64,000 nt of DNA from contig CM075937.1 of the NCBI GenBank assembly GCA_038030265.1, positions 13,578,001-13,642,000 on the forward strand, written 5' to 3'. The stretch's first letter is position 1. Each line of letters begins with the position of its first letter. The notes under the pieces were generated by a model, which searched no databases, had not been told where the DNA came from, and saw only the letters and a list, made by a program, of their open reading frames with translations. This document shows positions 44,401 to 53,341 of the stretch, one piece after another. The DNA is from Corythucha ciliata. Lineage: Eukaryota > Arthropoda > Insecta > Hemiptera > Tingidae. The position numbers were made by a program, and so were the translations under genes.

Positions 44401-47358
44401 CTTTCCTCAATTCGCTGCTAACATTTAGAAAAACTGCGACTTCACTGCCTAAACTGAGAGAAATGGCTGATTTGCTGATAAAATGAAGAAACAGCGCTGA
44501 TTTCCGACCAAATGTAAATACCTCTAGCATAGAATTGATTAACAGCGCCAATTCACAGCTAAAATGATGAAAAAGCGTTGGTTCACTGCTAATCTGATGA
44601 GAAAGGGCTAATTCCCAGCTAAAATTGAGAATTAGCGCTCGTTCAAGACTCAAGTCCCAATTTACGAAGGCAACGTCATGCCTTAAGTGGGGAAAAAGCG
44701 TTAATTCGAGGCTTAAATTAAGAAAGGGCGTTAATTCGCGGATAAAATTTGAGAAAAAACGCTAATTCCTTGGTATGTATATATAAATTGTAAGTTCCCT
44801 GCTAAAATGGATGAAAAGTGCTAACTCGCTGCTAGAAATGGAAAAAGTCACTCATTCGCTGGTAAACCTGAAAAAAAAACGATTATTTGTTGCTAAAACT
44901 GAGAAAAAGCACTAATTCATAGCTAAGTGCGAAAATGACGCTAATTCGCTGCTAAAATTTAAAGAAAGCACCGAATTTCTGGATGAATTTGAGTGCATTG
45001 CTAATAGTTCCCTGTTCAAATTGAGAAATAGCGCTAATTAACTGCTAAAATGGAGAACAAGGGCTAATGCACTGCTAAAATGTTTTTGATGAAAGAAGTG
45101 GAAAAGTAGCTAATTCACTGTTCAACTGAAAAACAAACGGAAATTCATACGAATATGAAAATATCGTTAATTCATGGCTAAAATGATAAAAAACACTGAT
45201 TTACTGCTAAAATGGAGACAATTCGCGAGAACGATGCTAAAATTGAGAAAAAGCGTCGATTCGTGGCTATAAATCGAGACAAAACGCGAATCCGTGTCCA
45301 AAATTGAGAAAAAGATAATTCCTGCTGAAATTGACAAAAATTGCTAGTTCTCCACTAACCGATGGCTGCAGTAAATCTCATAGCTGAATGTGAAAAATTC
45401 GGAGTTATTTGTTGAGGCCATGATGATGATCTAACAGCGTGGAATGTCCGCTGTGTAAAAAATTCGGTAATTCGCGGGAAACATTTTGAAAAAGCGCTAA
45501 TTCGATACTACAGAAGAGAAAAAGCGTTGATTCATGGCTGAATCAAGACACACAAGACGAATTCGTGGCCAGAATTCACGCAGGAGTGCTTATTGGTTTG
45601 AAAAACGCCAATTTGGATTAATGGAGGCAACTTCCTTAAGAAGAAGCGCTAATTCACAGCTTATTTTTAGAAAAAACGCAATTCGTGTCGAATATTGAGA
45701 AAATGCGCCAATTCATGGCTAAAAGTAAAAAAAAAATTGGCTATTTCCCTGCTGAAATTGAAAAAAACCCTAATTTGCAGCTAAATTAAAAAGAAAAGGC
45801 TCTTTCGGATACTTTCGCTTAAATCCAATGAAGACATAGTCTGTAGGGGAGGCCTAGGGTTACGCCTATGTTGTTTAGTTGAAAACAAAACAAAAAAATC
45901 TTTATGTGAAACGGATGCCTGTCCACACGTTAAAACGTACTCGCAAGCCAGCGCGTTCAAATTTTGCGGGTCTTGCTCAGTCAGAAAGCCAATTTCGTGG
46001 GATTAATTTTCTAAAAAGCAAAATTTTGCCGGTTTGACACCTTCAACAAAGCAATTTCACGCGTGTTGGTCCTTCAAAATAGCCATTCCTTGGGTTGGCC
46101 TCTTCCGAAGTCACAATTTCGCAGATTGAACTCTTACAGAACCCAATACCGTGGTTTTGAGTAAAATTAAATAACACACAAATAATCACAGTGTCGACAG
46201 TAAAATCGTCGATTATCGATCAAAATTGTCCCTTATTTTACCACAGTAGGACAGTTAAAGCTACTAAACTGATTAAATACCCTTAACAGGTAAATTGGCC
46301 CTCTGAAACTTCGTCTGTTTATTTGCACCATGGGATTTTATCGCGTCAGGGTCTCATTCCCTGGAGCTTTCTTGGAAATATAAAGAAGCTCTCTCGTTCT
46401 GGTAATTGTTGTTGGGCGCGTTCTGACTTCTGAGAACCTTTTTTTGGCAGTGGGTTGACGAGGGGATCTTATACAACTCTTTTACACTGTAAATACCGTT
46501 TTAATATGTTAATAAGCCCATAAGTCGCCCTGTGTGATTCCTGCAGTGTAAGAGTAGCGTAATGGGAGTCGTGAAGTGGAGGAAAAAGCTGGAATTATTC
46601 CAATTTTCCAGGAAGTATAATGCATGACGAGAAAACGAGAATTTCCTCTCACTCCCCTCTCCTCACGCGGCGATTTATTCACTGCCACGGGCCTCGGGAA
46701 TTTCTCAAAATGAAACCAATTTAATAACAAGGGATCAAATATCTCGAGCTCTATCATTTTACCGGGTTTTGAAATTCTAATAAAATATCGTTTTCCATCC
46801 CACCCCCACCCCTCGTGCTTCACCACACTTTTTTTTTTGTACTCACTTACCTCGTCGTGTAATTGAGCCGCTCCAATACCAGCCGCCCATCTGATATTCT
46901 CCTTGCACATATCAAGAGTTTCGGCGTCGTTATAACCGACGCCTTCGGGCCCCAGTCCAGCGATGGCCACGGAATGAAACTCTTTGTCTATGTTCGACAG
47001 GACGACGGCCGTTCCTTTTTTTATGCCAGTACTGCTGAAAAACAATAGAAATAAAGACAAAAGTGGCCCTTTTAGTGAATTTTGGTTCATTATACGACGG
47101 TCCCAATTTTTTTTCTTAATGTATAAAGGTTAATTGTTTCATAAATCAGGTCGTTTATAAAGACTTCCCCACCCGTCCCATCAATCACGTTTCCCAGCCC
47201 TCCAGTCAATAAATTTCAACGCCCTTTTCTTTTTTCTCTAACCCTTGCAGAAGTGTATTAAGTCTGCCTCCTGTTTCAATATCGAATTTCTTCGCTGACG
47301 GGGTTAACTTAATTTCATCCTTGGTGCAACCATCGTAGGCACCCAGGACGAGTCCTTT
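38318..47358 (-). CDS. LAP3: Leucine aminopeptidase (cytosol aminopeptidase, M17), ten exons, leader exon not found
   Basis: A two-metal exopeptidase that removes N-terminal residues such as Leu from peptides; family members act in cytosol or mitochondria, usually as hexamers. Ten exons (47243-47358, 46851-47034, 40550-40698, 40374-40476, 40117-40297, 39910-40056, 39653-39844, 39410-39559, 39273-39349, 38318-38494) splice to 1476 nt: 491 residues and stop, all joints in phase. It aligns with animal LAP from KGLVLGAYDG (residues 1-10) to the C-terminal YLRKGL and SGRPTRTL. Metal and catalytic residues are all present: K246, D251, K258 in GKGVTFDSGGICLK, D269, D328, E330 and R332 in DTDNEGR, each offset by four from bovine lens numbering as I recall it. 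The PROSITE-type NTDAEGRL signature is altered at three positions. The leader or initiator exon lies upstream of 47358 and was not found, so the start is incomplete. Confidence 0.95.
39273..39349 (-). CDS. LAP3: LAP exon 9 (residues 408-433)
   Basis: Acceptor CATGCAACAG|GCTATTC, donor TTACAC|GTAAGTCTC. 77 nt encode VDVNNVGHGDGAGPCLAAAF, matching ADVNNIG..AGACTAAAF. Confidence 0.94.
39410..39559 (-). CDS. LAP3: LAP exon 8 (residues 358-408)
   Basis: Acceptor TTTATACAG|CCGGGGTG, donor ATAACAA|GTACTTTAAC. 150 nt encode the GVF and ETGDRVWRLPLWKYFSEM segments, matching ETGDRVWRMPLFEHY. A longer open frame runs through the following 60-bp intron by chance. Confidence 0.93.
39653..39844 (-). CDS. 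LAP3: LAP exon 7, active-site segment (residues 294-358)
   Basis: Acceptor ATCAAACAG|CGATAATTC, donor ATGACCC|GTAAAC. 192 nt encode NMIGGMAMRPGD, NGKSVAVEDTDNEGR (D328, E330, R332) and TIATMT (ILNAATLT in relatives). The signature motif differs from NTDAEGRL at Asn-Asp, Ala-Asn and Leu-Val. Confidence 0.95.
39910..40056 (-). CDS. LAP3: LAP exon 6, first metal-binding segment (residues 245-294)
   Basis: Acceptor CACTTAAAG|GGAAGG, donor ATCAAAG|GTAAGAGC. 147 nt encode GKGVTFDSGGICLK (K246, D251, K258) and EYRGDMAGAA (D269), then ALPINIK. The usual MGGAA is MAGAA here. Confidence 0.95.
40117..40297 (-). CDS. LAP3: LAP exon 5 (residues 185-245)
   Basis: Acceptor TAAATTAG|GCGGCC, donor TTTATTG|GTACATAA. 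181 nt; contains EKDWIETRKMNAFLSMAKGS, matching KSWIEEQAMGSFLSVAKGS. Confidence 0.94.
40374..40476 (-). CDS. LAP3: LAP exon 4 (residues 150-184)
   Basis: Acceptor GAAACAG|GGCTGAG, donor GCACAA|GTATATAGC. 103 nt encode GAEWARGLLKAECQNLARKL followed by an NHMTPTAFAQ stretch, matching QNLAR and NEMTPTRFAE of the family. Confidence 0.94.
40550..40698 (-). CDS. LAP3: LAP exon 3 (residues 101-150)
   Basis: Acceptor CAACCGCAG|GGCATAAAT, donor TCCGAAGG|GTGAGTTT. 149 nt encode a segment with NAEAAAEGASLAVW, the counterpart of AQAAAEGAVLGLY. Preceded by a 6.15-kb intron. Confidence 0.94.
40699..41755. other. Intron of the aminopeptidase, 3' part, nothing recognised
   Basis: Homopolymer-rich: poly-A at about 40708, poly-G at about 41045, poly-T at about 41258. 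No supported gene. Confidence 0.5.
41756..42165 (+). repeat. Degenerate intronic repeat (GCCAATTCG / TTGGCTCTTTTA family)
   Basis: Roughly 35-45-bp units with TTGGCC, CTTCAAAAAGCCAATTCG and CTTTGAAAACACGG words; decayed. Confidence 0.5.
42400..42690 (+). repeat. Degenerate repeat, ACGCGAAATGCCGCGTCAAG family
   Basis: Units include TGCGAAAGGTCACGCCAAGG, AAGCGAAACGTCAAATTG and ACGCGAAATGCCGCGTCAAG with GGCAAA joints. The reverse orientation of this family is at 17690-17890. It explains the overlapping open frames here. Confidence 0.65.
42893..43170 (+). repeat. 20-bp minisatellite (TTGTCAATTTTATGAGGAAA)
   Basis: About a dozen near-identical units of 19-22 bp in tandem, with occasional substitutions. 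Clearer and more uniform than the surrounding 30-bp arrays, so probably younger. Confidence 0.9.
43210..43276 (+). repeat. 30-bp array fragment left of a MITE insertion
   Basis: Two units of the AATTGAGAAAAAACG type; the same array resumes at 43680 after the inserted MITE. Confidence 0.65.
43281..43674. mobile_element. piggyBac-like MITE with TTAA target duplication
   Basis: TTAA flanks both sides (43277-43280, 43675-43678). The termini GGGGGAGTTG(T/C)ACATG are inverted repeats about 155 bp long (to the CACAAGCGTACGATCTT word), enclosing an ~85-bp centre with AAAACGCACACAAACTTT. No frame. The TTAA duplication is diagnostic of the piggyBac superfamily. A half copy lies at 59824-60085. Confidence 0.9.
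43680..45815 (+). repeat. Degenerate ~30-bp tandem array (plus orientation), large intronic block
   Basis: More than 2 kb of units such as GCTAATTCACTGCTAAAATT followed by GAGAAAAAGC, all in one orientation, inside the aminopeptidase intron. Some units carry poly-A expansions (43710, 44266). A 101-codon minus frame at 44348-44653 is a by-product. Confidence 0.9.
45935..46170 (+). repeat. Degenerate repeat, AATTTTGCGGGTTTGAC family
   Basis: About 35-bp units: AAATTTTGCGGGTCTTG, CAAAATTTTGCCGGTTTGAC, GCCAATTTCGTGGGATT. A relative lies at 48395-48500. Confidence 0.65.
46175..46850. other. Aminopeptidase intron, 5' part, nothing recognised
   Basis: Unique-looking sequence up to the donor at 46849-46850. 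A longer minus frame reads through from exon 2 by chance. Confidence 0.5.
46851..47034 (-). CDS. LAP3: LAP exon 2 (residues 39-100)
   Basis: Acceptor TGTTTTTCAG|CAGTACTGG and donor CACGACGAG|GTAAGTGAG. 184 nt encode the segment with FHSVAIAGLGPEGVG and ENIRWAAGIGAAQLHDE, matching VVVGLG and ENIRAAVAAG in other LAPs. Joins exon 1 through a split Gly codon. Confidence 0.93.
47243..47358 (-). CDS. LAP3: LAP exon 1 of those recognised (residues 1-39)
   Basis: Acceptor TTTTTTTCAG|AAAGGACTC, donor CTGCAAGG|GTTAGAG (a weak donor). 116 nt encode KGLVLGAYDGCTKDEIKLTP and on to LNTLLQG, the N-terminal M17 segment. It starts in phase 0, so an upstream exon must supply the initiator. Confidence 0.9.
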
Positions 47359-48340
47359 CTGAAAAAAAGGGTAAGAACAGTGACAAGCTTAGTAGAAGGA
47401 CGGTAAAAGCTCCAAAAAATCAGCTTTTTACTTTGCTAGATATTGCACATTCAGCGTAGCACCGAGCTGAATACGCCAACTTTGATATTCTGAGTAGTTT
47501 TGCCTTCAAATCCATTTTTTTTTAACGAAAATTTCCACAAAAAAATAAAATTCTTCTACATTTGAACTGTTTTACTTAAACCTACAGTTGCTCAATAAAT
47601 ACTATTGGAGGCGAATTTTTCCCCGGGGGGGAAAAAAACAAACTTTAATGACGTCGTAGAACGACAGTATTTTTTATAAACGAGGGGTGTGAAAATGGAA
47701 AGTTGTGCGGTTGATCCCTTTTAAAAAGGTGCGGTTGAGGGTTTCTAGAAGCTTCTCAAACCCCTTCTAGCCTTCTACAGGTGAAGGGTATTCAATCTCC
47801 ATAAATTGTAACACCGTCAGGCTTCATATTTCTTCCCGTATTAGCCTACACGGGTGTACGATGTACAGAAATGACTTCGCTGGGTGTGTGTGTACGGCAG
47901 TAAATGGGCAAGGGCGGAGATATAGTTTATAGTCGGGGTATTTGCCTGAGTGAACCCCCACCCACCCAACACCCTTATAGACCAAGCGCCATCTTCGGAG
48001 TTACCGATACTTGTGGGGTGCTATTGATTATGTTATTGAAAGAAATGTAGTGAAAATATTCCACGAAAAAAAAAAAAAGGAAATGACACGGATCCTTTGA
48101 TGAAATATACTGTTAAATGTATCGCTTATCCCATTTATTTTCAGTATTTACCGTCATATTCCGTTCTCTCCATACCCGGTGCAAGAATGTAAGGGTGGGA
48201 GACATTGTGACTCAGGGTTAATATGCCCGCGTATAGTGATGAATAGCCACTCATCTTTCGTTTCTAAGAATGCTAAAAACGTACAATTCATTCAATCTCC
48301 GTGGGCTTGGCTCTCTCAAACACCTTTCACGTGATTTAGC
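47359..48340. other. Upstream side of the aminopeptidase; leader exon not located
   Basis: The acceptor of the first recognised exon implies an intron beginning here. I found no convincing ATG-plus-donor on the minus strand. Confidence 0.4.
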
Positions 48341-48394
48341 TCTTAGAAAAAAAACCAAAAAACAAAAAAAACAAAAAACAAAAACAAAAAACGA

Positions 48395-48505
48395 ATTTTG
48401 CGGATTTGACCGTCTTAAAGGTCAATTTTAAAAGGTTTTAAAAATCAATACGTTGGTTCGAACGTTCAAAAACCAATAAAGTGGGATTGACTCATTCAAA
48501 GAACA
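48395..48505 (+). repeat. Degenerate repeat, AATTTTGCGGATTTGACC family
   Basis: Three or four units (AATTTTGCGGATTTGACCG, AAAGTGGGATTGACTCATTC) similar to 45935-46170. Preceded by an A-rich AAAAACAAAA run. Confidence 0.5.
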
Positions 48506-48863
48506 ACATTTTGACAATAATAGTGAAAAACAAAATTGTGTGTATTAATTTATAGTGGAGAAAAACGTGCACGTGTCACTTGGGTGACCTGTCGAGTTCC
48601 ACAGTTGTTAATAATGCGCAAAACCGCATTATCAACTGGCTCGCTTGTTGAGTATTGCCGCTGTTGTCAGCCTCCCATACAGTTTCAATCACAACAGTTA
48701 TTGTAAACTGCTTATAATATGTCTCTAGCGCACCGTGATAAGGGCGAGGAGGCGGAACAACCCGGGAATCCGTTTAGATAGGTCCCCGAGAAGCTTAAAG
48801 ATGAAAAAATGTGAATTTGTATGTTATCAAGATGCAAAAAATCGCCAACTCGATGCTAAAACT

Positions 48864-48955
48864 TAGTGATGCACCGATACCGAGACGAGACCTACTTTTA
48901 AGAGGGCGAGACCGAGACCAAGACTCCAGGTATCGTACAACAATTCTCGCGGTAT
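48864..48955 (+). mobile_element. hAT-like terminal fragment with GAGAC/CCGATACC repeats
   Basis: TTAGTGATGCACCGATACCG followed by GAGACGAGACC repeats, related to 9553-9675 (read in reverse) and 50901-51016. Confidence 0.5.
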
Positions 48956-49375
48956 CGGAAAAACGATGGTGGGGAGGTGGTGGAGTAGAGAAGGAAGGGG
49001 GGAAAAAAACACAAAAAACGAAAAGAAAGTTGTGGTCCTGACATAACCTGCCTGTGCCCTTAACCATCAACCGTAATCTAGGGGGGGGGGGGTGCACTGA
49101 ATTACCCGAGCTGGTCAAATCCCTCTAAATGTAGGGCTAGTGGTGAGGGTGTACCGTGGGAAGGGGTGGGGTTTCGATCCCCCCCCCCACATGGGTATCA
49201 GATAAGCTCTGCTTGTCCCCTCAACCCTCTTCACCATTTCGGTTTTTCCTTTGTCTATTATTTATTTATTTATTTTATACTTCATGAAGAAAACCCCTAA
49301 AGTCAAATAGTTCTAACCGTAGGCCGTTGGCAGAAATCTCAATGAGGCCGCTTGGTCTCCAAATGAATAATAAAT
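48956..49375. other. No supported gene
   Basis: Several pure G or C runs (49080, 49180) and a TTTA-rich microsatellite at about 49259-49275. Confidence 0.5.
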
Positions 49376-49379
49376 ATAA

Positions 49380-49640
49380 TTTTTACGCACTATTTTCTCA
49401 ATTGTGGACACCAATTTGTATTCAGAAACCGCGAATTCTGGCGTTTTCTCAATAATTGGCCGTGAATTAGAAATTATCTCATTTTTTCCGTGAATTAGCA
49501 CTTTTTCTGAATTTTTAATAGTGAATGATGCCCCCCCCCCCCTGAATCAGCCGAAAAAGTAGCGCTTTTCCTCAATTTTAACCACGAAGTTGCCTCCCTA
49601 AACCACGAATAGGCGTTTTTAACGTGCGCCGCCTGTTGTG
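49380..49640 (-). repeat. Degenerate ~30-bp tandem array (minus orientation)
   Basis: Units such as GTGAATTAGCACTTTTTCTG and CTCAATTTTAACCACGAAG, interrupted by a C12 run at about 49531. Confidence 0.7.
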
Positions 49641-49644
49641 GGTG

Positions 49645-50035
49645 GTACTGTGTGAAGAGAATTGGCGTGGTAGAGGGGTTTCTCACCAAGACCTAGACAC
49701 TGACATCCAAAACCGCTTTGAATCTTTAAATATGTATTCTTCTACTTGTTGACGGCTGGGAAAGCGAGAATGGTTAAAGTAGGCAATGCTGATGAGCAGT
49801 TTTTTAAGTATTTTGGCTTTTCCAAGGCAAAACTATTGTCATTTCTTCCAGGTTCAAGTAAAGATAACAGAACGAGTAAGCTCAGTGAAGGACCAGTTTG
49901 GCGGATAGTTGAAATGTTGGCTGATGGGGATTTTTTTGTTTTCATTAAAAACGCTGGACACAGATGTTTTTTTTAATGAAATGAACCAAAAACGTATTCA
50001 CGTTAAACTCCGGGTCCGTGGACCTGACGACTTTT
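49645..50035. other. No supported gene
   Basis: Overlapping frames on both strands at 49742-49976 (67-76 codons) have no domain I recognise and no clear splice context. Confidence 0.4.
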
Positions 50036-50039
50036 TTAA

Positions 50040-50115
50040 TTTTTTTTTTAATTCCAGCTACGAATGACAGCTTTTTCTTAATTTTAGCCGCTAATTAGCA
50101 CTTTTCCTTCAATTA
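50040..50115 (-). repeat. 30-bp array units left of an inverted element
   Basis: CTTAATTTTAGCCGCTAATT and GCACTTTTCCTTC; the array resumes at about 50505. Confidence 0.65.
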
Positions 50116-50186
50116 AAGAAGTAACTGATTTTACCTGGACGAAACGGAAAGGCAAAGCCTAACACAATTCGATCTTCGAGAATAAA

Positions 50187-50272
50187 TGGGCTCCCCCACG
50201 GGATGGGATTTGAACCCGTAACCTCTGGAATGCTAGTCCAAAGTGCTACCAATTGCGCCACGGTGGCGCCCT
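50187..50272 (-). ncRNA. tRNA-related sequence with pol III A and B boxes (minus)
   Basis: Read on the minus strand: GTGGCGCAATTGGTAGC (A box and D-arm), a GGACTAGCATTCC anticodon-arm-like hairpin with loop CTAGCAT (AGC in anticodon position) and GGGTTCAAATCCC (B box). GGGCGCC at the start pairs with GGAGCCC at the end except one position, but extra bases after the T-arm break the cloverleaf. A tRNA-derived SINE head is likelier than a working tRNA. Confidence 0.6.
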
Positions 50273-50296
50273 TGGGAGACGCAGTGAGAGGGATAA

Positions 50297-50374
50297 ACGT
50301 CACTGTGGCGCAATTTGTAGCGCATTGGACTAGCATTCCGGAGGTTTCGGGTTCAAACCCCGTCGGGGAGCCCA
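50297..50374 (+). ncRNA. tRNA-related sequence with pol III A and B boxes (plus)
   Basis: TGTGGCGCAATTTGTAGCGC, GGACTAGCATTCC and GGGTTCAAACCCC in order, ending GGGGAGCCC. The 5' end (ACGTCAC) cannot pair with the 3' end, so no acceptor stem forms. Head-to-head with the minus copy. Confidence 0.6.
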
Positions 50375-50504
50375 TTCTTTCTCGAAGATCGAAATAATCA
50401 TGCTAGGCTTTGCCTTTCCGCGTCGTCCGGGTAAAATCAGTTAATTGATTTACTCTTATCTAATTAAAATACCGGCGACAGAAACCCTCGTATCTATCTA
50501 ACTT

Positions 50505-50620
50505 TTTCTTCATTTCAGCCTTGAATTTGCTCTTTTTTTCTATTTCAGCCGTGAATTTGCACTTTTTATCCATTTTAGCCACAAACGAACACTTTTTCGC
50601 AATACACACGTATTTAGCGC
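50505..50620 (-). repeat. Degenerate ~30-bp tandem array (minus orientation)
   Basis: CATTTCAGCCTTGAATTTGC, CTATTTCAGCCGTGAATTTG and CATTTTAGCCACAAACGAAC at a near-exact 29-30-bp step. Confidence 0.75.
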
Positions 50621-50900
50621 TTTGTCTGAACGTTTATGAGCGGACTTGTCCAACAGGTTACCAAGAATCTGAGAGCCCAACCCAAGAGCTAAGTAGGAGG
50701 GAAGAGAAAGATGAATTCCCTTGTCCCTTCCGTGCAATTCTCAACACGAATATACGATCGATCCTATTCGATTGTTTTGTTCCCCCGCCGTCGATATTAT
50801 GTCCTACAGACTCTATCGTAGTTGACTGCGTATTTCCTAGATAGTTACACTAAAATTTTGCATACGAAGCCTTCAGATTTTTTTTTTTTTTGTACTATTC

Positions 50901-51016
50901 GAGACCGAGACCGATACCGACTTACCATGGACGAGACCGATACCGATACCAACTTTTCAGAACCGTTACTGAGACTGAACCACTCAAGTCTCGTATCGGA
51001 CTCGTGAAACACTGTA
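50901..51016 (-). mobile_element. hAT-like terminal fragment with CGAGACCGAGACC repeats
   Basis: GAGACCGAGACCGATACCG repeats ending in CACTCAAGTCTCG and CTCGTGAAACACTG, homologous to 9553-9675. Confidence 0.5.
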
Positions 51017-51470
51017 AAAACTGAGAAAAAGCGTTCATTTTCACGGCTGATTCTGTTCAAAATTGCTAGTTCCCAGGCAAAATTGAGACAGAGCAATCAT
51101 TCGCAGATAAAATTGAGATATAAAGGCTACTCTCATCAACAGAACGAGAAAAATTCTAGTGCATACGTTATGCCACCCACCACGTCCAAGTCCTAGTATA
51201 ATAGTAGACGACCGGCACCAGCGTGCTTTCATGGCTGTAATTGAAATAACCGCACACTCGCGGGTAAAGCGCCTCCATTTTGGGCTAAAATAGGAAAAGC
51301 ATTACAATTTTCACCCAATTCACAGTTGAATTTTTAGAAATCGCCAATGCACGGATTCTTGAGGCTGAAATGAGGAAAATTCGGTTAACTCCTGGTGGTG
51401 ATAAATGAAAATTGAGAAAAAGCGCATGTTCCCTTCTATAATTGTAAAAAATAAACGCTAATTTATTTTA
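51017..51470 (+). repeat. Degenerate ~30-bp tandem array (plus orientation)
   Basis: Units such as AAATTGAGACAGAGCAATCA and AAATTGAGAAAAAGCGCATG. The family resumes at 54100 on the far side of the Harbinger-like insertion. Confidence 0.72.
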
Positions 51471-52116
51471 TTTACCTATTTACTCATGTATTCAGCATGC
51501 AAAAAGAAATTCATCAGGATAAAAAGTTAATTTTATACATAATTTTCGTCTGCCCCTTAAAAAGCTAATAAAATTGAGAATAAGGCCCGTATTTATGAAC
51601 GTTCCTTGAAGCTTCCTTGAGTCAAGGCGTCCTTGAGAAGCCTTCCTTGACAAATTTTCGTATTTATGAAACTTCCTCGAGTTGAAGGCTACCGTGACTT
51701 CAAGGAACCCATGGTAAAAATCGTTCCTTGAACCAAGGTAGCTTGTGATGTGCCTTGAGGCTTCCTTCACTCCATCGGGAACGGACACGAGATAAGAGTT
51801 GGGTAATATTACCATTCCTGGTTACCCCAAATTTATTACAGTATTGAGTGATTCATTAATATTCACTTAATTTTAACGTTCCAAAAGTTGGTTTATGTTT
51901 TATGAGCTGAAATTTAGGTCTATTGTAAGCAATTGATCCACAGACGGTGATAGTTTCTTTCGGGTTTCAGTCACTGAGGCAGAACAGAATGTGTATGTGA
52001 AGTCTTGTTCCTATGTTACTTGGAAAATGAATTTTGACTAGAGAATCATCAAAACGTGGTCTTTTTATTCTATAATACACAAATGGCGTTTATTCGACCG
52101 ATCCAAAAGGAACGAA

Positions 52117-52200
52117 ATGCCGATGAACTACGCGTTTGTTGGGTGCTACTCGAGGGCTGGAAAGGACCGTGTATCTTTCTTCAGATTCTTTTCCAAGCAT
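52117..52200 (+). pseudogene. Degenerate THAP-domain start inside the Harbinger-like element
   Basis: The frame MPMNYAFVGC with RAGKDRVSFFRF matches the opening of a THAP zinc-finger (M-x-x-x-C-a-v-x-G-C...VSFFRFP), with the first Cys replaced by Tyr and the rest of the domain lost. THAP domains bind DNA in several animal transposases. Only about 28 residues resemble the family. Confidence 0.5.
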
Positions 52201-52269
52201 CAGGGTGAGGTTATCTTCTTCAGCACTATAAAAGGAGCACGTGGACATTCTAAGTTAAGCATTTCCCAA

Positions 52270-52439
52270 CGCTCTTTTCACACAAACGCGGTTTCACGAG
52301 GCCCCCGCCTGTAATCCGCGTGAATGCCGCTTTCTCATCGAACCAAGTAATATGTACCGCACGTGTATAAAGGTGTACGTGGTCAATACGCGGCAGGCAA
52401 AACCGCGCCGCGAGAAACCTCGTATATGTGAAACGAGCC
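52270..52439. mobile_element. Diverged MITE, relative of 30590-30800
   Basis: CTTTTCACACAAACGCGGTTTC at the left (by parts) and the right end AAACCTCGTATATGTGAAAC plus GAGCC match the GGCTCGTTTCACACATACG family. Followed by TAA. Nested in the Harbinger-like element. Confidence 0.7.
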
Positions 52440-53163
52440 TAACGCGCTAGTTAAAAGTTAAGCCACTTCAAAATTGACGGGATGGCAACGTGAAAGGGTT
52501 TGAAATGAAACGACTGGTCTGGTCCGACTACTGTCACCCATTCGCATTTACGTTCCCGTACCGACAATAAATTGTGAACTGGCCTTTTTTCTTGAATAAC
52601 AACGGAAAACTCACTCTTGTCATCACAAAGCCCTTGTCTCCGGCATTCCGAACTCCCGAAGTACTAACTAAGCCACTTCTGTCGACGTGTTGCGGTTCAA
52701 GTGATTTCAAATCGCGAAATTCCTCTTGTGTGAATGCACTCACAACGTCAACGAGGTAATTTACATTATCCAAGCTCGACATCGCCGGGAAATGAAGGGT
52801 GTCTGTCGAATTTCCACTAATGAATCTTTGTACTAGAAAGGACACTATGATTGAAATAAGTTGCCCGATTTTTATTGATGACAAATGTTGAGCGATTGGA
52901 TACTCAGGAGCAAGGACCGGCACCGATTTATTTTCCTTTCTTTACTAGCGGAGATCCTTCCTTCGATAATCCCCCAGCGCAGTCACTTAAGTTCCATTTT
53001 ACGTAATTTTGATGCCTACAATGCCATGAAGACTGAATTATTGAAAAAAAAAAAACCGATTTGCAGCAAGCTTCCAATGTAGAACTTACATGAACGGGGC
53101 AACCAGGAATAGATAAGAATGCATGCCAACTCGATCGTAACCTGCCGTGTCCTTTCCCGATTA

Positions 53164-53341
53164 GGTCGGTCGTCCACTGGAAGCGTTTTCGAGAGGCGCG
53201 ACAACGAGCGACAAAGGCTCAAATTGAATGTGACATCATCCATTGCAGCCCTTAGCTGCAGTGAATTCAATTTAAGCCTTTTTGTATGTACGCGCGTTGT
53301 AGCGCCGCCCGAGAACTCTTCCAGTGGAGGACCGGCCATAT
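53164..53341. mobile_element. Nested MITE with GGTCGGTCGTCCACTGGAAG ends
   Basis: The left end GGTCGGTCGTCCACTGGAAG and the reverse complement of the right end GGCCGGTCCTCCACTGGAAG begin inverted arms of ~80 bp (through AAATTGAAT..TGCAG). TTA lies left and ATA right, suggesting a decayed TWA duplication. Confidence 0.72.

Larger units (their letters stand above)
50122..50443. mobile_element. Inverted dimer of a tRNA-related SINE-like sequence
   Basis: The left arm (TAACTGATTTTACCTGGACG inward) and right arm (its reverse complement, ending GGTAAAATCAGTTA) form a ~155-bp imperfect palindrome. Each arm contains a tRNA-like stretch followed by a ~70-bp tail with GATCTTCGAG / CTCGAAGATC and GGCAAAGCCTA words. 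It interrupts the minus-oriented 30-bp array. Inverted SINE insertion or a fold-back element that captured a tRNA-related sequence are both possible. Confidence 0.8.

Noticed and set aside
46509..47090. 193-codon continuous minus frame taken as one protein
   Set aside because: Only 46851-47034 matches the aminopeptidase; clear acceptor and donor sites bound it and the rest is intron read-through.
50187..50374. Functional tRNA-Ala(AGC) genes
   Set aside because: A and B boxes are present but acceptor stems are absent or broken and extra bases follow the T-arm; the shared downstream tails indicate SINE-like repeats.
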